Positions 40,497 through 49,972 of a stretch of DNA of 64,000 nucleotides are shown here, piece after piece. Below the pieces are notes generated by a model that saw only the letters and a list, made by a program, of their open reading frames with translations, was not told the DNA's origin and made no database searches. The DNA is taken from NCBI GenBank assembly GCA_025765615.1, contig JAIVFJ010000080.1, positions 1 to 64,000 of the forward strand, in the 5' to 3' direction. Every line of letters begins with the position of its first letter. The stretch's first letter is position 1. The DNA is from Zopfochytrium polystomum (lineage: Eukaryota > Chytridiomycota > Chytridiomycetes > Chytridiales > Chytridiaceae). Position numbers and translations under genes: made by a program.

Positions 40497-41553
40497 TCAA
40501 GCCAGGACGCACGCGGCGGCGTTGTTCGAGTACTCCTTCTGCACCGTGTACGTGATGCCGTTACCGCCGAGGACGGTGCCCTGCTGCGCGTTGCAAATGT
40601 CGCCAATCTCGCCCTGCGCGGTGTTGTACCACGCCAGCGGGCTGCCGACGACCGTGGCGAGCCCGACGGCAGCGTCGGTGGTGGCCTCGACGAGCTCGTG
40701 AGACGACACCGAGCACAGGTTCTGGAACAGAGTGGCTGCCGAACCGCAGCCGCCGGCGCACGAGCCGCCCTGGTCCGGCATCACGCCGTAGAAGAGGTAC
40801 TTGGTCTTTGCGACCGAAATGTCGGAAATGTCGATCGTGCCGTGGTACGCGCAAAACACCTGGCACGATCCCTGGCCGCCCTGCGTGATCGAGTAGCCCG
40901 GCGCAAAGTGGATCGGGTAGTACGAGTTGGCGTTGGGCGTGATGGTGCCGGCGGACACGAGCCCGCGCAGGTACGACTGGATGTTGCTGTCGTCGATCGA
41001 CGTGCCGGAGGGCAGGCCAGTCAGGCTGATGGACTTGATAAACTTGCCGCGGCCGATGCTCTGCGTCGGCGTCCAGTACTGCGCGAGCATGTCAAAGTAG
41101 GTCGAGTCGGTCACGCCAGCGTAGAAGCCTTCGAGGTCAGACGCAAAGTTGGCCGCACCCCACAGCAGCATGGTGACCTCGACGTTGGAGATGACCGGCC
41201 CGCCGTAGTACTTGAGCAGGCCGGCCTTTTGCGGAGGCTTTCCGGTAGTCGTCGCGGTGGCGCTTGTCGTAGTGGTCGTACTCGTCGGGGGAGGTTTGAC
41301 CGAGGTCGTGGTGGAAGACTGGGCAGCGTGCGGTGTGCAGTGTGCAGCGAGAGAGAGTCGATTAGTGGAGATGCCATGCAACGCGCGCTGGCAACACACA
41401 CATTCGCGTTTAAGCGCGTATACGCGCGAATGCGCACAAAACAAAGACGCGCGGGCACTGCGCAAACGCACATATGCATACGTATCTGCGCATGACAAAC
41501 ACACGCGCGATGCGCGCGCGCTGCGCACACGCTCATACGAACACACAAAAACA

Positions 41554-41593
<40 letters not shown>

Positions 41594-41995
41594 CACACGC
41601 ACAAGCACACACAAAAAAACCCAAAAAAAAACCACACTCACGCAGCTCAGGCCGCAGACGGACGCGACCTCGCCGACGCAAATCGAGTCCCACGACGTGG
41701 ACCCGCAAAAGCTGTCAGCGGCAATGATCTTGTCGGCGCAGGGGTCGCAGCCCTTTGCGAGCTTGGTGCCGGTGGTGCAGATGGAGTGGGCGCAGGTTGC
41801 GCGGCGGTCGAGGTGGCCCGCGGCGGCTTCGGGGAGCGCGGCGGAGACGGCGCCGGGGGCAAAGACGACGTGGTCCATGTAGCGGACGCCGGGGAGTTTC
41901 TTGTCGAGGACGACGACAGGGGCGGCGGGCGAGGCGTGGACGAGGGTTGAGGCGGCCGCGACAGCGGCCGCGACGACGACGGCGACGGCGTGCAT
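40497..41995 (-). CDS. Secreted EXORDIUM/PHI-1-like protein with N-terminal Cys module
   Basis: Exon 1 is 41995-41642 and exon 2 is 41318-40497, phase 0; a 323-bp intron (GTGAGT ... CCCAG) contains CA repeats. The product is about 391 residues. It has a signal peptide of about 20 residues (Ala/Val-rich after MHAVAVVV) and a KR-type site before a Cys module (CAHSICTTG..L..GCDPCADK..A.D.FCGSTSWDSICV...CGLSC), a secreted-protein pattern also known from bacteria. A Thr/Ser/Pro linker follows, then the main domain: YYGGPVISNVEVTMLLWG, a cysteine-paired segment (CQVFCAYHG), SSHELVEATTDAAVG and GEIGDIC. The HELxE plus GEIxDxC pattern matches the plant PHI-1/EXORDIUM family and fungal secreted relatives. 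The role is likely extracellular or wall-associated; enzymatic activity is unproven. The tail stops after ACVLA. Confidence 0.75.
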
Positions 41996-43075
41996 TTTAT
42001 TATTGAGTGTGTCTGTTTCCTATGAGGGATTTGGTGTTCGCTGAATCGCAGTATGAGGTGCGAGAGAAAGAGGAAGAGTGAGCGAGCGAGTGATGAAGGA
42101 GGTAAGTGGCGGGGGGGGGTTTTATAGGGTTGGGCCAAAGCGTGAGTGGGGATTCGAACTCGGTCATGTGCATCCGTTATTGCATTTGCTGCCAGAGAGA
42201 GACAGAGAGAGAGAGAAAGGGAGCGATGGGAAAAACAAAACGAAAAAAGAAGAAAAAAAATTGTTTTCCCTTTTGATTGCGGTTGGCAATAATATATGGT
42301 TGTTGCGCTGGAGCCTTTCGGGGTCGCGCACGGGGGCGCGCTTACACTCCCAAAAAAGGCAAGTCGAAAAGCCGCCTGCCGCCGCCGCCCGCCCGCTTTG
42401 AACGGTATCGACGACCGACGCATTGGGGCAAGAGGAGAGGAAGGGAGCATGTGGCAGCAGCAACACCCGGTGACCCCGCCCCGCGATAAGCAACAAACAA
42501 GCATATTCCCACCCGTTGTTTCTAATAATGATTGATGATGATGGACATGGCAGCAGACAAAGGGCAGCAGCAGCAGAGCAGCTGCGTGCGATAGCCGCTT
42601 TCTTTGCATTGAACAATTTTTGCGTGTGTGTGTGCGCGCGCGGGCGTGTGTGGGTGGGTCAATGAGCTCGCTCGCAAAAGACACCGCCTTGACTGTCTTC
42701 CTGTCAGTCCGTCAGCCAGTCAGTCAGTCAGTCAGTCAGTCAGTCAGTCAGTCTGCCTCTCTCTGCGTTGATTGGTTCCGGCCTGCTGCCGCGTGATGAC
42801 GTACTACTACTGATAACAAACAACGAATCCAGCACTGCAGCACCACAAAGCTCACTCGCGCAAGCACCTGACTTGGCAGACCGACAGACAGAGAGCAACA
42901 ATGCTGTTTCCCCCTCCCTCTCTCTCTGCTTGGACTCTTCTCTCCAAGCAGATAGTGAGTGAGATGTGGAAGAAAAAGAAAAAGGAAGAAAGAGAAAAAA
43001 AAAAAGAAAAAAATAAAATTAATAGAAGCAGAACAAGGACAAGAGCAGAGAGGAAAGGGACAAGCAGAAATCCCT
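41996..43075. other. Promoter-side spacer with microsatellites
   Basis: No supported gene. It contains a GGGGGGGG run (42111-42118), GAGAGA tracts, TGTGTG/GCGCGC near 42620 and a (CAGT)n run at about 42714-42750. It separates the secreted-protein gene from a relic of the same family. Confidence 0.5.
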
Positions 43076-43330
43076 TCACCGCGAGTTCTGTCTAACGCGA
43101 AGCAGTCGCTGCGGCACACGTCGCCGACGAGGTCCGGCACCAGCCCAAAGTACAGGAACTTTGCACGCACAGCTTGCGAGACCGATGTCGGTGACGTTGA
43201 CGGTCCCGTGGCGGGAGGAGGGGTTGTCGGGGGTACAAAGTGGATCGCCTAGTACGAGTTTGCGGTGGGCGCAATGGTGCCGCCGGACACGAGGCCGCCC
43301 CGAAGTGCGTTTTGATGATGGCGGAGGTGA
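43076..43330 (-). pseudogene. Relic of the EXORDIUM/PHI-1-like gene
   Basis: On the minus strand, pieces in different frames match the middle of the gene at 40497-41995. There is an ASxxSGGTIAPTANSY-like segment, then HFVPP, then a TVNVTDIGLASCA-like counterpart of TIDISDISVAK, and AKFLYFGLVPDLVGDVC matching TKYLFYGVMPDQGGSC. Frames shift at least twice and both ends are missing. It is a decayed tandem duplicate in the same orientation. Confidence 0.65.
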
Positions 43331-43748
43331 TGTTAGGGAATTTACTCGTTCTAGGGGGTTGGTAATGTGCAAGTTCGGTGGTCGGGGAATGGATGTACAT
43401 ACACACTTGTTTCAACGCCATTCCGTTCAAGTGATGCCACCAATTATGGTTTCCGTAGAAGCCTGAGGCGTTTTGGGAGAGTTCGTTTTGTCTGAGAGTT
43501 CGACTACTGGCCATGCTCGGCGCACCAGCACGTGCGGTGAGGGAGCCGGATGACAGAGGTGGCCTTTCTGAGCCCTCGTTGCGGGTTGTGGAGGAGTCAG
43601 CCCTGAGCTTTGAGCTTTGTCCGTCGCTCCCTTCGTGGCCAGCCACACTACGTTAATTGATCTGGCCTGCCACTCTCCGTTTCATCCAGTGTCTGTGTGC
43701 TGGATTACCAATTCAAGAGGCGAGGTTTAAGCAGTACCCTTTTTTTTT

Positions 43749-44000
43749 TCAAGCAAGGGCTGTTTTCAAGTCAACGGGCATCCCCCGAATAATCCAATAT
43801 TTGGGTGGCTGGCGGTGTGGGATAGCTTCTATACAGAGTTTTTTCAAATACCTACCATCAGCTTGATTCGCCAGTTTCTCCTCCTTCAAATGAGCTGGGA
43901 TTTGATTTTGGACAAAACTGTTGAAATCCGAGTCCCCCCTGTGTTGCGGAGGAACGTGAAGGGTGGTGGAGGTCAGTTGATTCGTCTGGTCTGCAATCAA
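43749..44000 (-). CDS. Unknown fragment, coding-like
   Basis: An 83-codon frame, QTNQLTSTTLHVPPQHRG ... YLKKLCIEAIPHRQPPKYW ... GMPVDLKTALA, with a composition typical of real protein rather than simple repeat. It has no clear start or family and is cut on the left by a T run. It may be a transposon or gene remnant next to the LINE insertion. Confidence 0.3.
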   Translation of the reverse strand: MIADQTNQLTSTTLHVPPQHRGDSDFNSFVQNQIPAHLKEEKLANQADGRYLKKLCIEAIPHRQPPKYWIIRGMPVDLKTALA

Positions 44001-44092
44001 CTTTTCTTTTTGTTCTTATCGATTATCATGGGGTTAGGGGAATTCCAACAAAACCAAAAACTCGAATTTCGGATATCCAAAAGGGAACGGCC

Positions 44093-44097
<5 letters not shown>

Positions 44098-44135
<38 letters not shown>

Positions 44136-45185
44136 GTTCCAGCCCCAGAGGGCTGGCACGAAGAGAAAGAGCCATTAACGGTGAACCGTAATGGACTACG
44201 TCCAGGTATCACCTCAGCAAACCCACCGCATGCGCTACGGACTTACAGGGACATCAGGCACCTCCACCGCACATAAATCCACAATGATCAAAGGAGAAGG
44301 GAAAAACACAGAATCAAGAAAATAGAGAAGTGAGTCTGATGGAGGTCAGTGTAAGAGAGGAGAGCAGCTGTGAAAAGTCAGAGGGTTGGGATAAGTCAGA
44401 TTAGGCAACAGCCCATGTCAAGATTGAGAAGGGCAACAGTGGCTCAGTGAACGTCAGGGGGCTCAGCAGGAGATGGGTGACGAGTGGCTCTTGCTTGTTG
44501 GCAGGAGGGAAGTTGTATTGTGTGTTGAAGCCAGATAATGCCTGCAACAAGTTTTATGCAGCTGAGGTAGTGGTCAATCCATCTGGAAGAAGCCTTGGTG
44601 TGCAAAAGCCAGATGCCTGGGCAAGTGTCAGTGGAGTGCTGACGACTACATGTGGTGCAGCGAGGTTGAGAGAGTTGTGAAGAGCTGTTACGAGTTCTGT
44701 GGGAAGATGGAGTGGGAGGGAGGGAAGAGTTGACGTTTGAAGAAGACAGTGAGTGAGAGGCTGCAGAACGAGGGTGAGAGGCCTGGGAATTTGGTGGAGG
44801 GGATCTGCAGGGCTTGGAGTGCTTGTCGGAGGGCTTGATGGACTTTGACTTCTCCCAAGAGATAGTGTTGTCGCAACGGGGGATCCAAATAAGTCGATGG
44901 GCGTCAAGAAGGAGCTGATGGAAAGCAGTGACAAGGGCTTTAAGGACAGAGGCAGCAGGGTTATCATGTGAGAACAAGGTGTCATAAAAGGATTGAGGGA
45001 TGAAGCCATGAAGGAGGGAGAAAAAATTGATACAAGATTGATGATCAAAGAGAAATTCAGGGTGGGAGAGCCAGTAAATGGGATGGGCTTGGGGAGGAGA
45101 GCCACCATGAGGTGCAGGAGGAACAGAGGAGGAAAGAGTTTCAGCAAAGGTGTTGCAAATCATGGTAATGGCGTCCCTGTTGTGT
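44098..45185 (-). mobile_element. LINE, 5'-truncated, with poly(A) tail
   Basis: On the minus strand it runs from about 45185 to a poly(A) seen as T34 at 44098-44131. The frame 45190-44444 is the C-terminal part of ORF2: ITMICNTFAETLSS, then HPEFLFDHQSCINFFSLLHG, and a Cys-x2-Cys-x3-His-x4-Cys knuckle (CTTCSRQHSTDTC) near its end. About 310 bp of 3' UTR follow, ending CCAGCCCTCTGGGGCTGG-AACAATTAAAA. The plus-strand flank past 45185 switches at once to AT-rich island DNA, so the LINE marks the left edge of that island. No target-site duplication could be verified. Confidence 0.8.
44132..44152 (-). other. Conserved 3'-terminal hairpin of the LINE family
   Basis: CCAGCCC-CAGA-GGGCTGG on the plus strand forms a 7-bp stem just before the A-tail on the LINE strand. 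Other copies keep the stem with different sequence: CCAGCCCC/GGGGCTGG at 10522 and CTGGCCC/GGGCCAG at 3824. That is covariation in a structure probably read by the LINE reverse transcriptase. Confidence 0.6.
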
Positions 45186-45334
45186 AGCAAGTATGTTTTA
45201 TTTCATTGATGGTTGAGCATACTTCAGTGCTAAACTCACTTCTTCAACAATATGATTTACTTTTTCTATATTCAAAAGCGATTTTAGTAAAGCACGTAGA
45301 ATATACACGTAAATCTTTAATAACATGGTTTTCA

Positions 45335-45520
45335 TTAATAGAAGTTGATTTTTAATATAAGTACTACACATTCTTCATTCGTATGTTCTCGACCTTTTTT
45401 ATATCCAAAATAAACGGCATCTTCACCAAAGTTGTGAAGAAGTAGTTCTGATTTAAAACTATTTGAAGAAAATATTGCTTTCAAGTGTTTGGAAACAGCA
45501 ACCCCAAAAAGGTTTTCCAT
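45335..45520 (-). CDS. Small unknown ORF in the AT-rich island
   Basis: A 61-codon ORF starting MENLFGVAVSKHLKAIFSSN, ending KINFY. It has an AT-rich codon style like its neighbours. It is convergent with nothing and divergent from the 189-codon ORF at 45687, about 165 bp away. No family was recognised. Confidence 0.35.
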   Translation of the reverse strand: MENLFGVAVSKHLKAIFSSNSFKSELLLHNFGEDAVYFGYKKGREHTNEECVVLILKINFY

Positions 45521-45686
45521 AATATTTTCCTATTAAATGCCATAATTCTGTTGGAAACATTTTATATCATACTTCTTATTATTCTTTCATTTTTATTTTT
45601 TAACTACGTTCTAGAATGTTAGGAATTAGTTTCGAGAATGAAGTATCGATGATGCTATTTTTGGAAATCAAAAACATATATATTCG

Positions 45687-46256
45687 TTGACAAAAAATGT
45701 AGTCGCATTATCAAAAAATGAATCCTTCATTTGGTTACAAGGTAACAAACACAAAATGAACGTACCAATTAACGAAGAATTCAAGAAACTTTTTCGATAT
45801 GCAGACCCTTTCTTCGTTGTTCACGAAATGGTGTATTCTCCATCAACTAAACCGTGGTGGCACGTTCTTCGATTCGTTCGACATGCTTTGGCGCACGCTG
45901 TCTTAAATGGTCGTGACGATATTCTTCAAGAAACGATTGCTGGAAACATTCGCAATCTGTTGCGACTTGCTGGTTTCGATCTTGGCTTACATCGATCTGA
46001 ATATGAAACAATTGTGTCAGACATTTCGTACTATTCTCAAGGCCGCATTGATTTGACGCAATCGTCAAGTGATATTCTTCAAAACCTGGAAACGATTTCA
46101 TTTCAAAATATGAAACAAGGATTTGACGATGATGCGCGAAACGGCGATCCCTCTATTCACATATTCTTTCGTGCAGTTTATGAACTGGTTGCATCTCGAA
46201 GTGGCATTTGGAAAAGTTCGCTGAATGCTCGTAAACGCGAACTGGCATTACAATAA
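45687..46256 (+). CDS. Intact unknown 189-residue protein in the AT-rich island
   Basis: It opens MTKNVVALSKNESFIWLQGN and ends RKRELALQ. A central region is rich in helices (WWHVLRFVRHALAHAVLNGR, then NIRNLLRLAGFDLGLHRSEY). It is the only longer ORF of the island without a break. It converges with the D5-like helicase, whose end lies about 150 bp away. A later start (Met at 45756 or 45828) is possible. No domain was recognised; given its neighbours it may be a structural or accessory viral protein. Confidence 0.55.
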   Translation: MTKNVVALSKNESFIWLQGNKHKMNVPINEEFKKLFRYADPFFVVHEMVYSPSTKPWWHVLRFVRHALAHAVLNGRDDILQETIAGNIRNLLRLAGFDLGLHRSEYETIVSDISYYSQGRIDLTQSSSDILQNLETISFQNMKQGFDDDARNGDPSIHIFFRAVYELVASRSGIWKSSLNARKRELALQ

Positions 46257-46407
46257 ATATTTTTGCTTCGAGAATTTGAAAAAAAAATTTCAAAAAAAAT
46301 AGAGTAAGAATTTCAGATCCATTCGATAAAAACCTCGCCATTTTCGTCAAAAAGTCGAGCTATAAGACACGACACAAGTATCGCCAAAAAAATTGTAAAC
46401 AGAAGTT

Positions 46408-47586
46408 TTATTCATGACGATGAAAAAGTATTGCCGTCAATTGGCGTGAAAGGTCATCAGACACAGTGTCGTTATCAAGGTCTGATTTGAAAGTCCAACC
46501 AACCCACCTAGCACGACTATTGACAGCATCAGTGATATGACCAAGTTTTTTACAAAGAAGGTCTCGAATATTACCACGTTCTTTTGATTTGAGTGATAGC
46601 CAATTGACACGAGCATATTCCGAGATAACGACAGGAACTTTAACGAATTTTCCTTCATCTTGAACTAAATGCTCTTCAATGAAGTTAGAAATTGGATCGT
46701 TTCGTCTCATTTCTTTACGAGTTTCTTTTTTAATGTTTTCAGAATAAACAACTCCATCAGATTCATACTGTTGATAGTATTCCAATAATATGTTCATGAA
46801 ATCGACGTTCCAAGTTCTCATTTTTTCTTTCAATAGTGGATCTTTTAGTTTGAACAACTCACCAGTAACATCACTTTCAGAATCGACAAAAGTAACAAGA
46901 AACTTGAGTAAGTATATTTTCGACCAGAGATCATATCGATTTGCATCCATCGGTGGCCTTTCATTGTAATTCAAAAGCAATTTAAATTGGGCTTTGCATT
47001 CGATGATACGAGCATAATATAGCGTTCTACAGGTAATTGCGTCATTACCAACCAAATTTTTGACAAATGATGTATTTAACTGTTAATTGTCATCAATCTC
47101 GTTGAGAACCATGATTCTTTTTTTTCCAAATCCAAGCAAATCAGGTTGAGGGGCACATGAATCAGGACGTTCACCTTGAATAAAAGAGCCACCTGTTGTT
47201 CCAAAGTAATCACCAAGGGTCACTTTAAGCAAATCTGTTAAAGCACCTTTACCATTTCGAGCATTTCCAGTGAAAATACCAAGTCGTTCTTCTCTATTAA
47301 TTCCAACTAATGTCGAAAGAAATTCTCTATCGGCTTCATTTGGAATAATATCTTCAAAGAACTTTATCATCTCATCACGTTTACCATTCCCATTCGAATC
47401 ATATTTGTAGCCAACAGACATCGTTACAAAATCATCGTTATTATTTGGTCGAAATAGTTTTTGTGTCAAATCATAAACGCCATTGTCAAATCCAATCAAG
47501 TATGGATTGCTATCAATTTTGTCTTCAAATTCTTCATTAATGAAAACCTCTTGCCAAGCTTGAATGACATTTTTTCTGTTGGACAT
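46408..47586 (-). pseudogene. D5-type superfamily 3 helicase, single in-frame stop
   Basis: The first part (47586-47083) has the D5 N-terminal signature YLIGFDNGVYDL, then FFEDIIPNEADREFL, and the P-loop GNARNGKG near residue 107, where Gly replaces the usual Ser/Thr. It ends in the Walker B-like KRIMVLNEID. A TAA at 47085-47083 interrupts the frame. The same frame continues with VGNDAITCRTLYYA and the motif-C region FKLLLNYNERPPMD, then RYDLWSKIYLLKFLVTF, as in D5/poxvirus-type and giant-virus helicases. The family unwinds DNA as a hexamer. The C-terminus ends HRHE at 46408. It is one substitution from a continuous helicase domain. Confidence 0.75.
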
Positions 47587-47681
47587 ATCACCACAAGATC
47601 GTTTAATTTTGCTTATATGAGATCGAAGAACCTTTCGTTTTTTCAGTTGATTCTATTTTTTTGTAATCTTTTTCAATCAAT

Positions 47682-48299
47682 TCAAATATAAACTCCATTT
47701 TTGGATGTAGTTTTCCATTTCACGTTTTCCCATTTGTACCAAACATGCTTTTCATCAATCTTTCCAATGTATTCAAAGCAGCAGGAGCTTTGTTGATCGA
47801 CATAATACTTTACAACATCTAATAATCTTCGATGGCTTGTGTTACTAATATATTCTTTCAACTTAACTTCGTCGTCAAAAAGGGCTATAGTAATTTCATC
47901 TGCATCAGGATCACCATCAGCAATTGTGTAGTTGTTATTTTGGATATTAATTATGTTTGTAATGCCGAAGAATTGATTCAATGATTTATATTCACTGGGA
48001 ATGCTCAAAGCCAACTGAGGAAATACAGAGTTACATTTTATACATTCAGCACGATAACCACCTTTATTCATAATATGCTCGCTTTTACAGCCATCTTCGC
48101 ATTTTCTGAAGCTTGGAAAAAAAGCATCATCAGTCATTTTCGATCGAAGTTCCATAGAACCAGAAGCAACATTGTTATCTTCAATTTCTGAAATTGTATC
48201 TCCACAATATTCCTGCGCATAAGACTTCATTTCTTCGATAACTTCATCTCTGTCAACAGTTTCATCAGGTGCGATATTAGGCTCCCAATTTGAATCCAT
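47682..48299 (-). pseudogene. Primase-helicase middle region (frameshifted from neighbours)
   Basis: A 205-codon frame upstream of the D5 helicase. It contains a Cys pair pattern (FRKCEDGCKSEHIM ... AECIKC), which may be a small zinc-binding site. Near the C-terminus it has RRLLDVVKYYVDQQ and HVWYKWENVKWKTTS; a W-x(5)-W segment of this kind precedes the D5 N-terminal domain in primase-helicases. The reading frame differs from both flanking segments, so at least two frameshifts separate the pieces of one ancestral gene. Confidence 0.55.
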
Positions 48300-48315
48300 T
48301 GGTTTATTTACAAGG

Positions 48316-49051
48316 TCAATTTTGTAGCCTGTTTCTTTTTAAAACCACAGCTTCAATGTCTCGTAGCATTGTGTCCACATTACCTTTCACACTACTTTTT
48401 TCTATAGTCATACCATCAAACATTAAAGTACCTACCTTCATTTTCTTGCTAGTACAAGTCTTTTGCATTACCATCAAGATTTGATTTTCAATATTCTGCA
48501 GCACAAGAGAAATTTTACCAGATGCATTGCATTCTTCATTTACTTTGATAAACAGACGTGTAAGTTGGTTTAATGAGAAGCTGTCCAAGCAAGTGAGTGT
48601 AAATCAACTTGTGCATTGCTTGAATATCGTCATTCTCAATATGACAAGTATCTTCATACAAAATACACAGGAAAGCTTCTTTCGTCATGCCAAATTTTTA
48701 AGAAATCCTTCACGACGAGTAGTGTAATCTTGCAAAATTTTATTGGTAGTGTCAAGCGTTTTTTTAAATTAACTGATGCAAAACAGGATGGCAATTTTTG
48801 ATGTCAATATCGTAGTAGTGACCATTAACAAGATATTCACGAACTTCTCGTTTCAACCCTTGCAAGCCATTATCTGCATATAATCTTCCAAAGTTGTCTT
48901 TCTGCTTGTAAACTACGATACCAGTACAAGCTCGAACTTTGTCCTTGGTTTCATCAGTAATATCATCGCCATTTCTGCTTTTTATAGAAGAACATTTGAG
49001 AACATTTTCTTTACGAGTGATATCAATGTGTTCACGAAGTTTTATGACCAT
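48316..49051 (-). pseudogene. Polymerase/primase-like N-terminal segment (fragmented)
   Basis: 49051-48764 begins with a credible ATG and contains GRLYADNGLQGLKREVREYL then YYDIDIKNCHPVL. The Tyr-x-Asp-x-Asp-x-x-Asn-x-His-Pro pattern is typical of virophage, Polinton-like and large-DNA-virus replication proteins. 48588-48316 continues with a QNIENQILMV segment and KVGTLMFDGMTIEK, the FDG motif of the same proteins. Stops and frameshifts break the region between 48764 and 48588. Together with the two downstream segments it forms one decayed ~2.6-kb replication gene. Whether it is a primase or a family-A-like (TV-Pol-type) polymerase needs an alignment. Confidence 0.6.
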
Positions 49052-49109
49052 GATATTTTAAAAACAAAATGTTTTTAAATGAGAAACAAAATTATTGTTT
49101 TTATACAAT

Positions 49110-49223
49110 ATGCTAAGTGACACGTACAACGAAATTTCACGACTCACACGAATTTTACAAAGTGAAATGTCAGAATTAGAAAGCGTAAGATTGAGAATAA
49201 GTTTTCTTTTTAGTGAGTTATAA
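49110..49223 (+). CDS. 37-residue coiled-coil-like ORF
   Basis: ATG at 49110, TAA at 49221-49223. It reads MLSDTYNEISRLTRILQSEM then SELESVRLRISFLFSEL, with Leu/Ile at heptad-like spacing. It lies in the AT-rich island, divergent from the replication gene (start 49051), preceded by a TTTTTATACAATA stretch. A second ATG frame starts 6 bp after it (49230). Expression is unproven. Confidence 0.35.
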   Translation: MLSDTYNEISRLTRILQSEMSELESVRLRISFLFSEL

Positions 49224-49229
49224 TAAACA

Positions 49230-49479
49230 TGGCTTCTATGCAAAGCGCAGCATTAAAGTGGGCTCAAACTGTTGAAATGTTTGTTCATTATTATTCGTGT
49301 TTGTTAATGCATTCAAAAAAATTGAATTTCTATCAGCATATGACTTAAGAAACATGAGTCGAAGAAAAGCTAAGATAGAACAATTGTTCTCACGACAGCG
49401 AGAATTCCCAAAGCCAACAAACAAACGCTTCAGGGGTGACTTGTCACACAAGAAAAGACAAATTGTGGTTGGAGGTAGT
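49230..49479 (+). pseudogene. N-terminal remnant of an unknown AT-rich-island gene, cut by an LTR
   Basis: It starts MASMQSAALKWAQTVEMFVH. After a frame change near 49297 a frame reads FVNAFKKIEFLSAYDLRN and a basic segment SRRKAKIEQLFSRQREFPKP, up to the LTR at 49480. It probably was the start of a further island gene. The right part is lost. Confidence 0.4.
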
Positions 49480-49787
49480 TGTCAGCAACAGGGCAGGACA
49501 GGACAAGGCAGACAAGGAACTGAGAGGAGTGATGATTGTATTGGAAACAATAATTCACTTGAGGGATGGGACAGGTCCCCCATCCCCCTTTTATACCTTT
49601 TGAGAGTCTTCCTTGTCAAGACTGAAAGAAAGTTCCAGAAAGAGCAATTAGTAATACAATGATACCAATGATACCAATGACAACAAGACAAGTCAGGAAA
49701 GCAAAGAAGGTTCCAGAAGGTTCCAGAAGGTTCCATGAAGGAACGTTCTAGAAGGTTCCAGAGGTTTCCAGAGGGTGATTCATAACA
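49480..49787 (-). mobile_element. LTR copy (minus), no matching target duplication
   Basis: A 308-bp sequence which, read on minus, starts TGTTATGAATCACCCTCTGG and ends CTGACA, matching 51263-51568 almost completely. The flanking five bases differ (GTAGT versus TTCAC). The left flank is the AT-rich island and the right flank is a Ty3-type RNase H fragment cut in mid-domain. So this LTR lies at a rearranged junction rather than at a simple insertion. Confidence 0.8.
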
Positions 49788-49972
49788 TTCACGATCGTGA
49801 GTCCAATAGTGCATCTCAGCATTGGCAAGAACGCAGGAGGCAAAGGCAACAGGTTGTCGCTTCTCTCGATTATGGGGCTCCTCAGGGTCGACAATGTAAA
49901 GGGCAGCGGCATAGCATGAGGCATTGACTTCAATGAGGAACTCTCTTGCCTCATCTGACTCCACCTCATCTG
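49788..49972 (-). pseudogene. Ty3/gypsy-type RNase H fragment
   Basis: On the minus strand a frame reads FLIEVNASCYAAALYIVDPE, then PVAFASCVLANAEMHYWTHDRE, which is the retrotransposon RNase H pattern (DAS...G..L......PVAFAS..L..AE..Y...DRE). The first catalytic Asp is Asn here (EVNAS). The domain is cut at the DRE motif by the LTR and on the other side by the 2.2-kb repeat. Confidence 0.75.

Larger units (their letters stand above)
45190..49479. other. AT-rich island with virus-like replication module
   Basis: About 4.3 kb whose base composition and codon use (AAA, ATT, GAA, TTT) differ sharply from the GC-rich genes around it. It encodes a polymerase/primase-like segment and a D5-type primase-helicase on minus (broken), plus plus-strand ORFs at 45687 and 49110. 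It is bounded by a LINE at the left and an LTR at the right, so its original ends are lost. The gene content points to integration of a DNA virus, virophage-like or Polinton-like element; which one is unresolved. Confidence 0.65.

Noticed and set aside
40096..41495. Long plus-strand frames antisense to the secreted-protein gene
   Set aside because: The minus strand has signal peptide, Cys module and conserved motifs with correct splice phases; the plus frames are shadows in GC-rich DNA.
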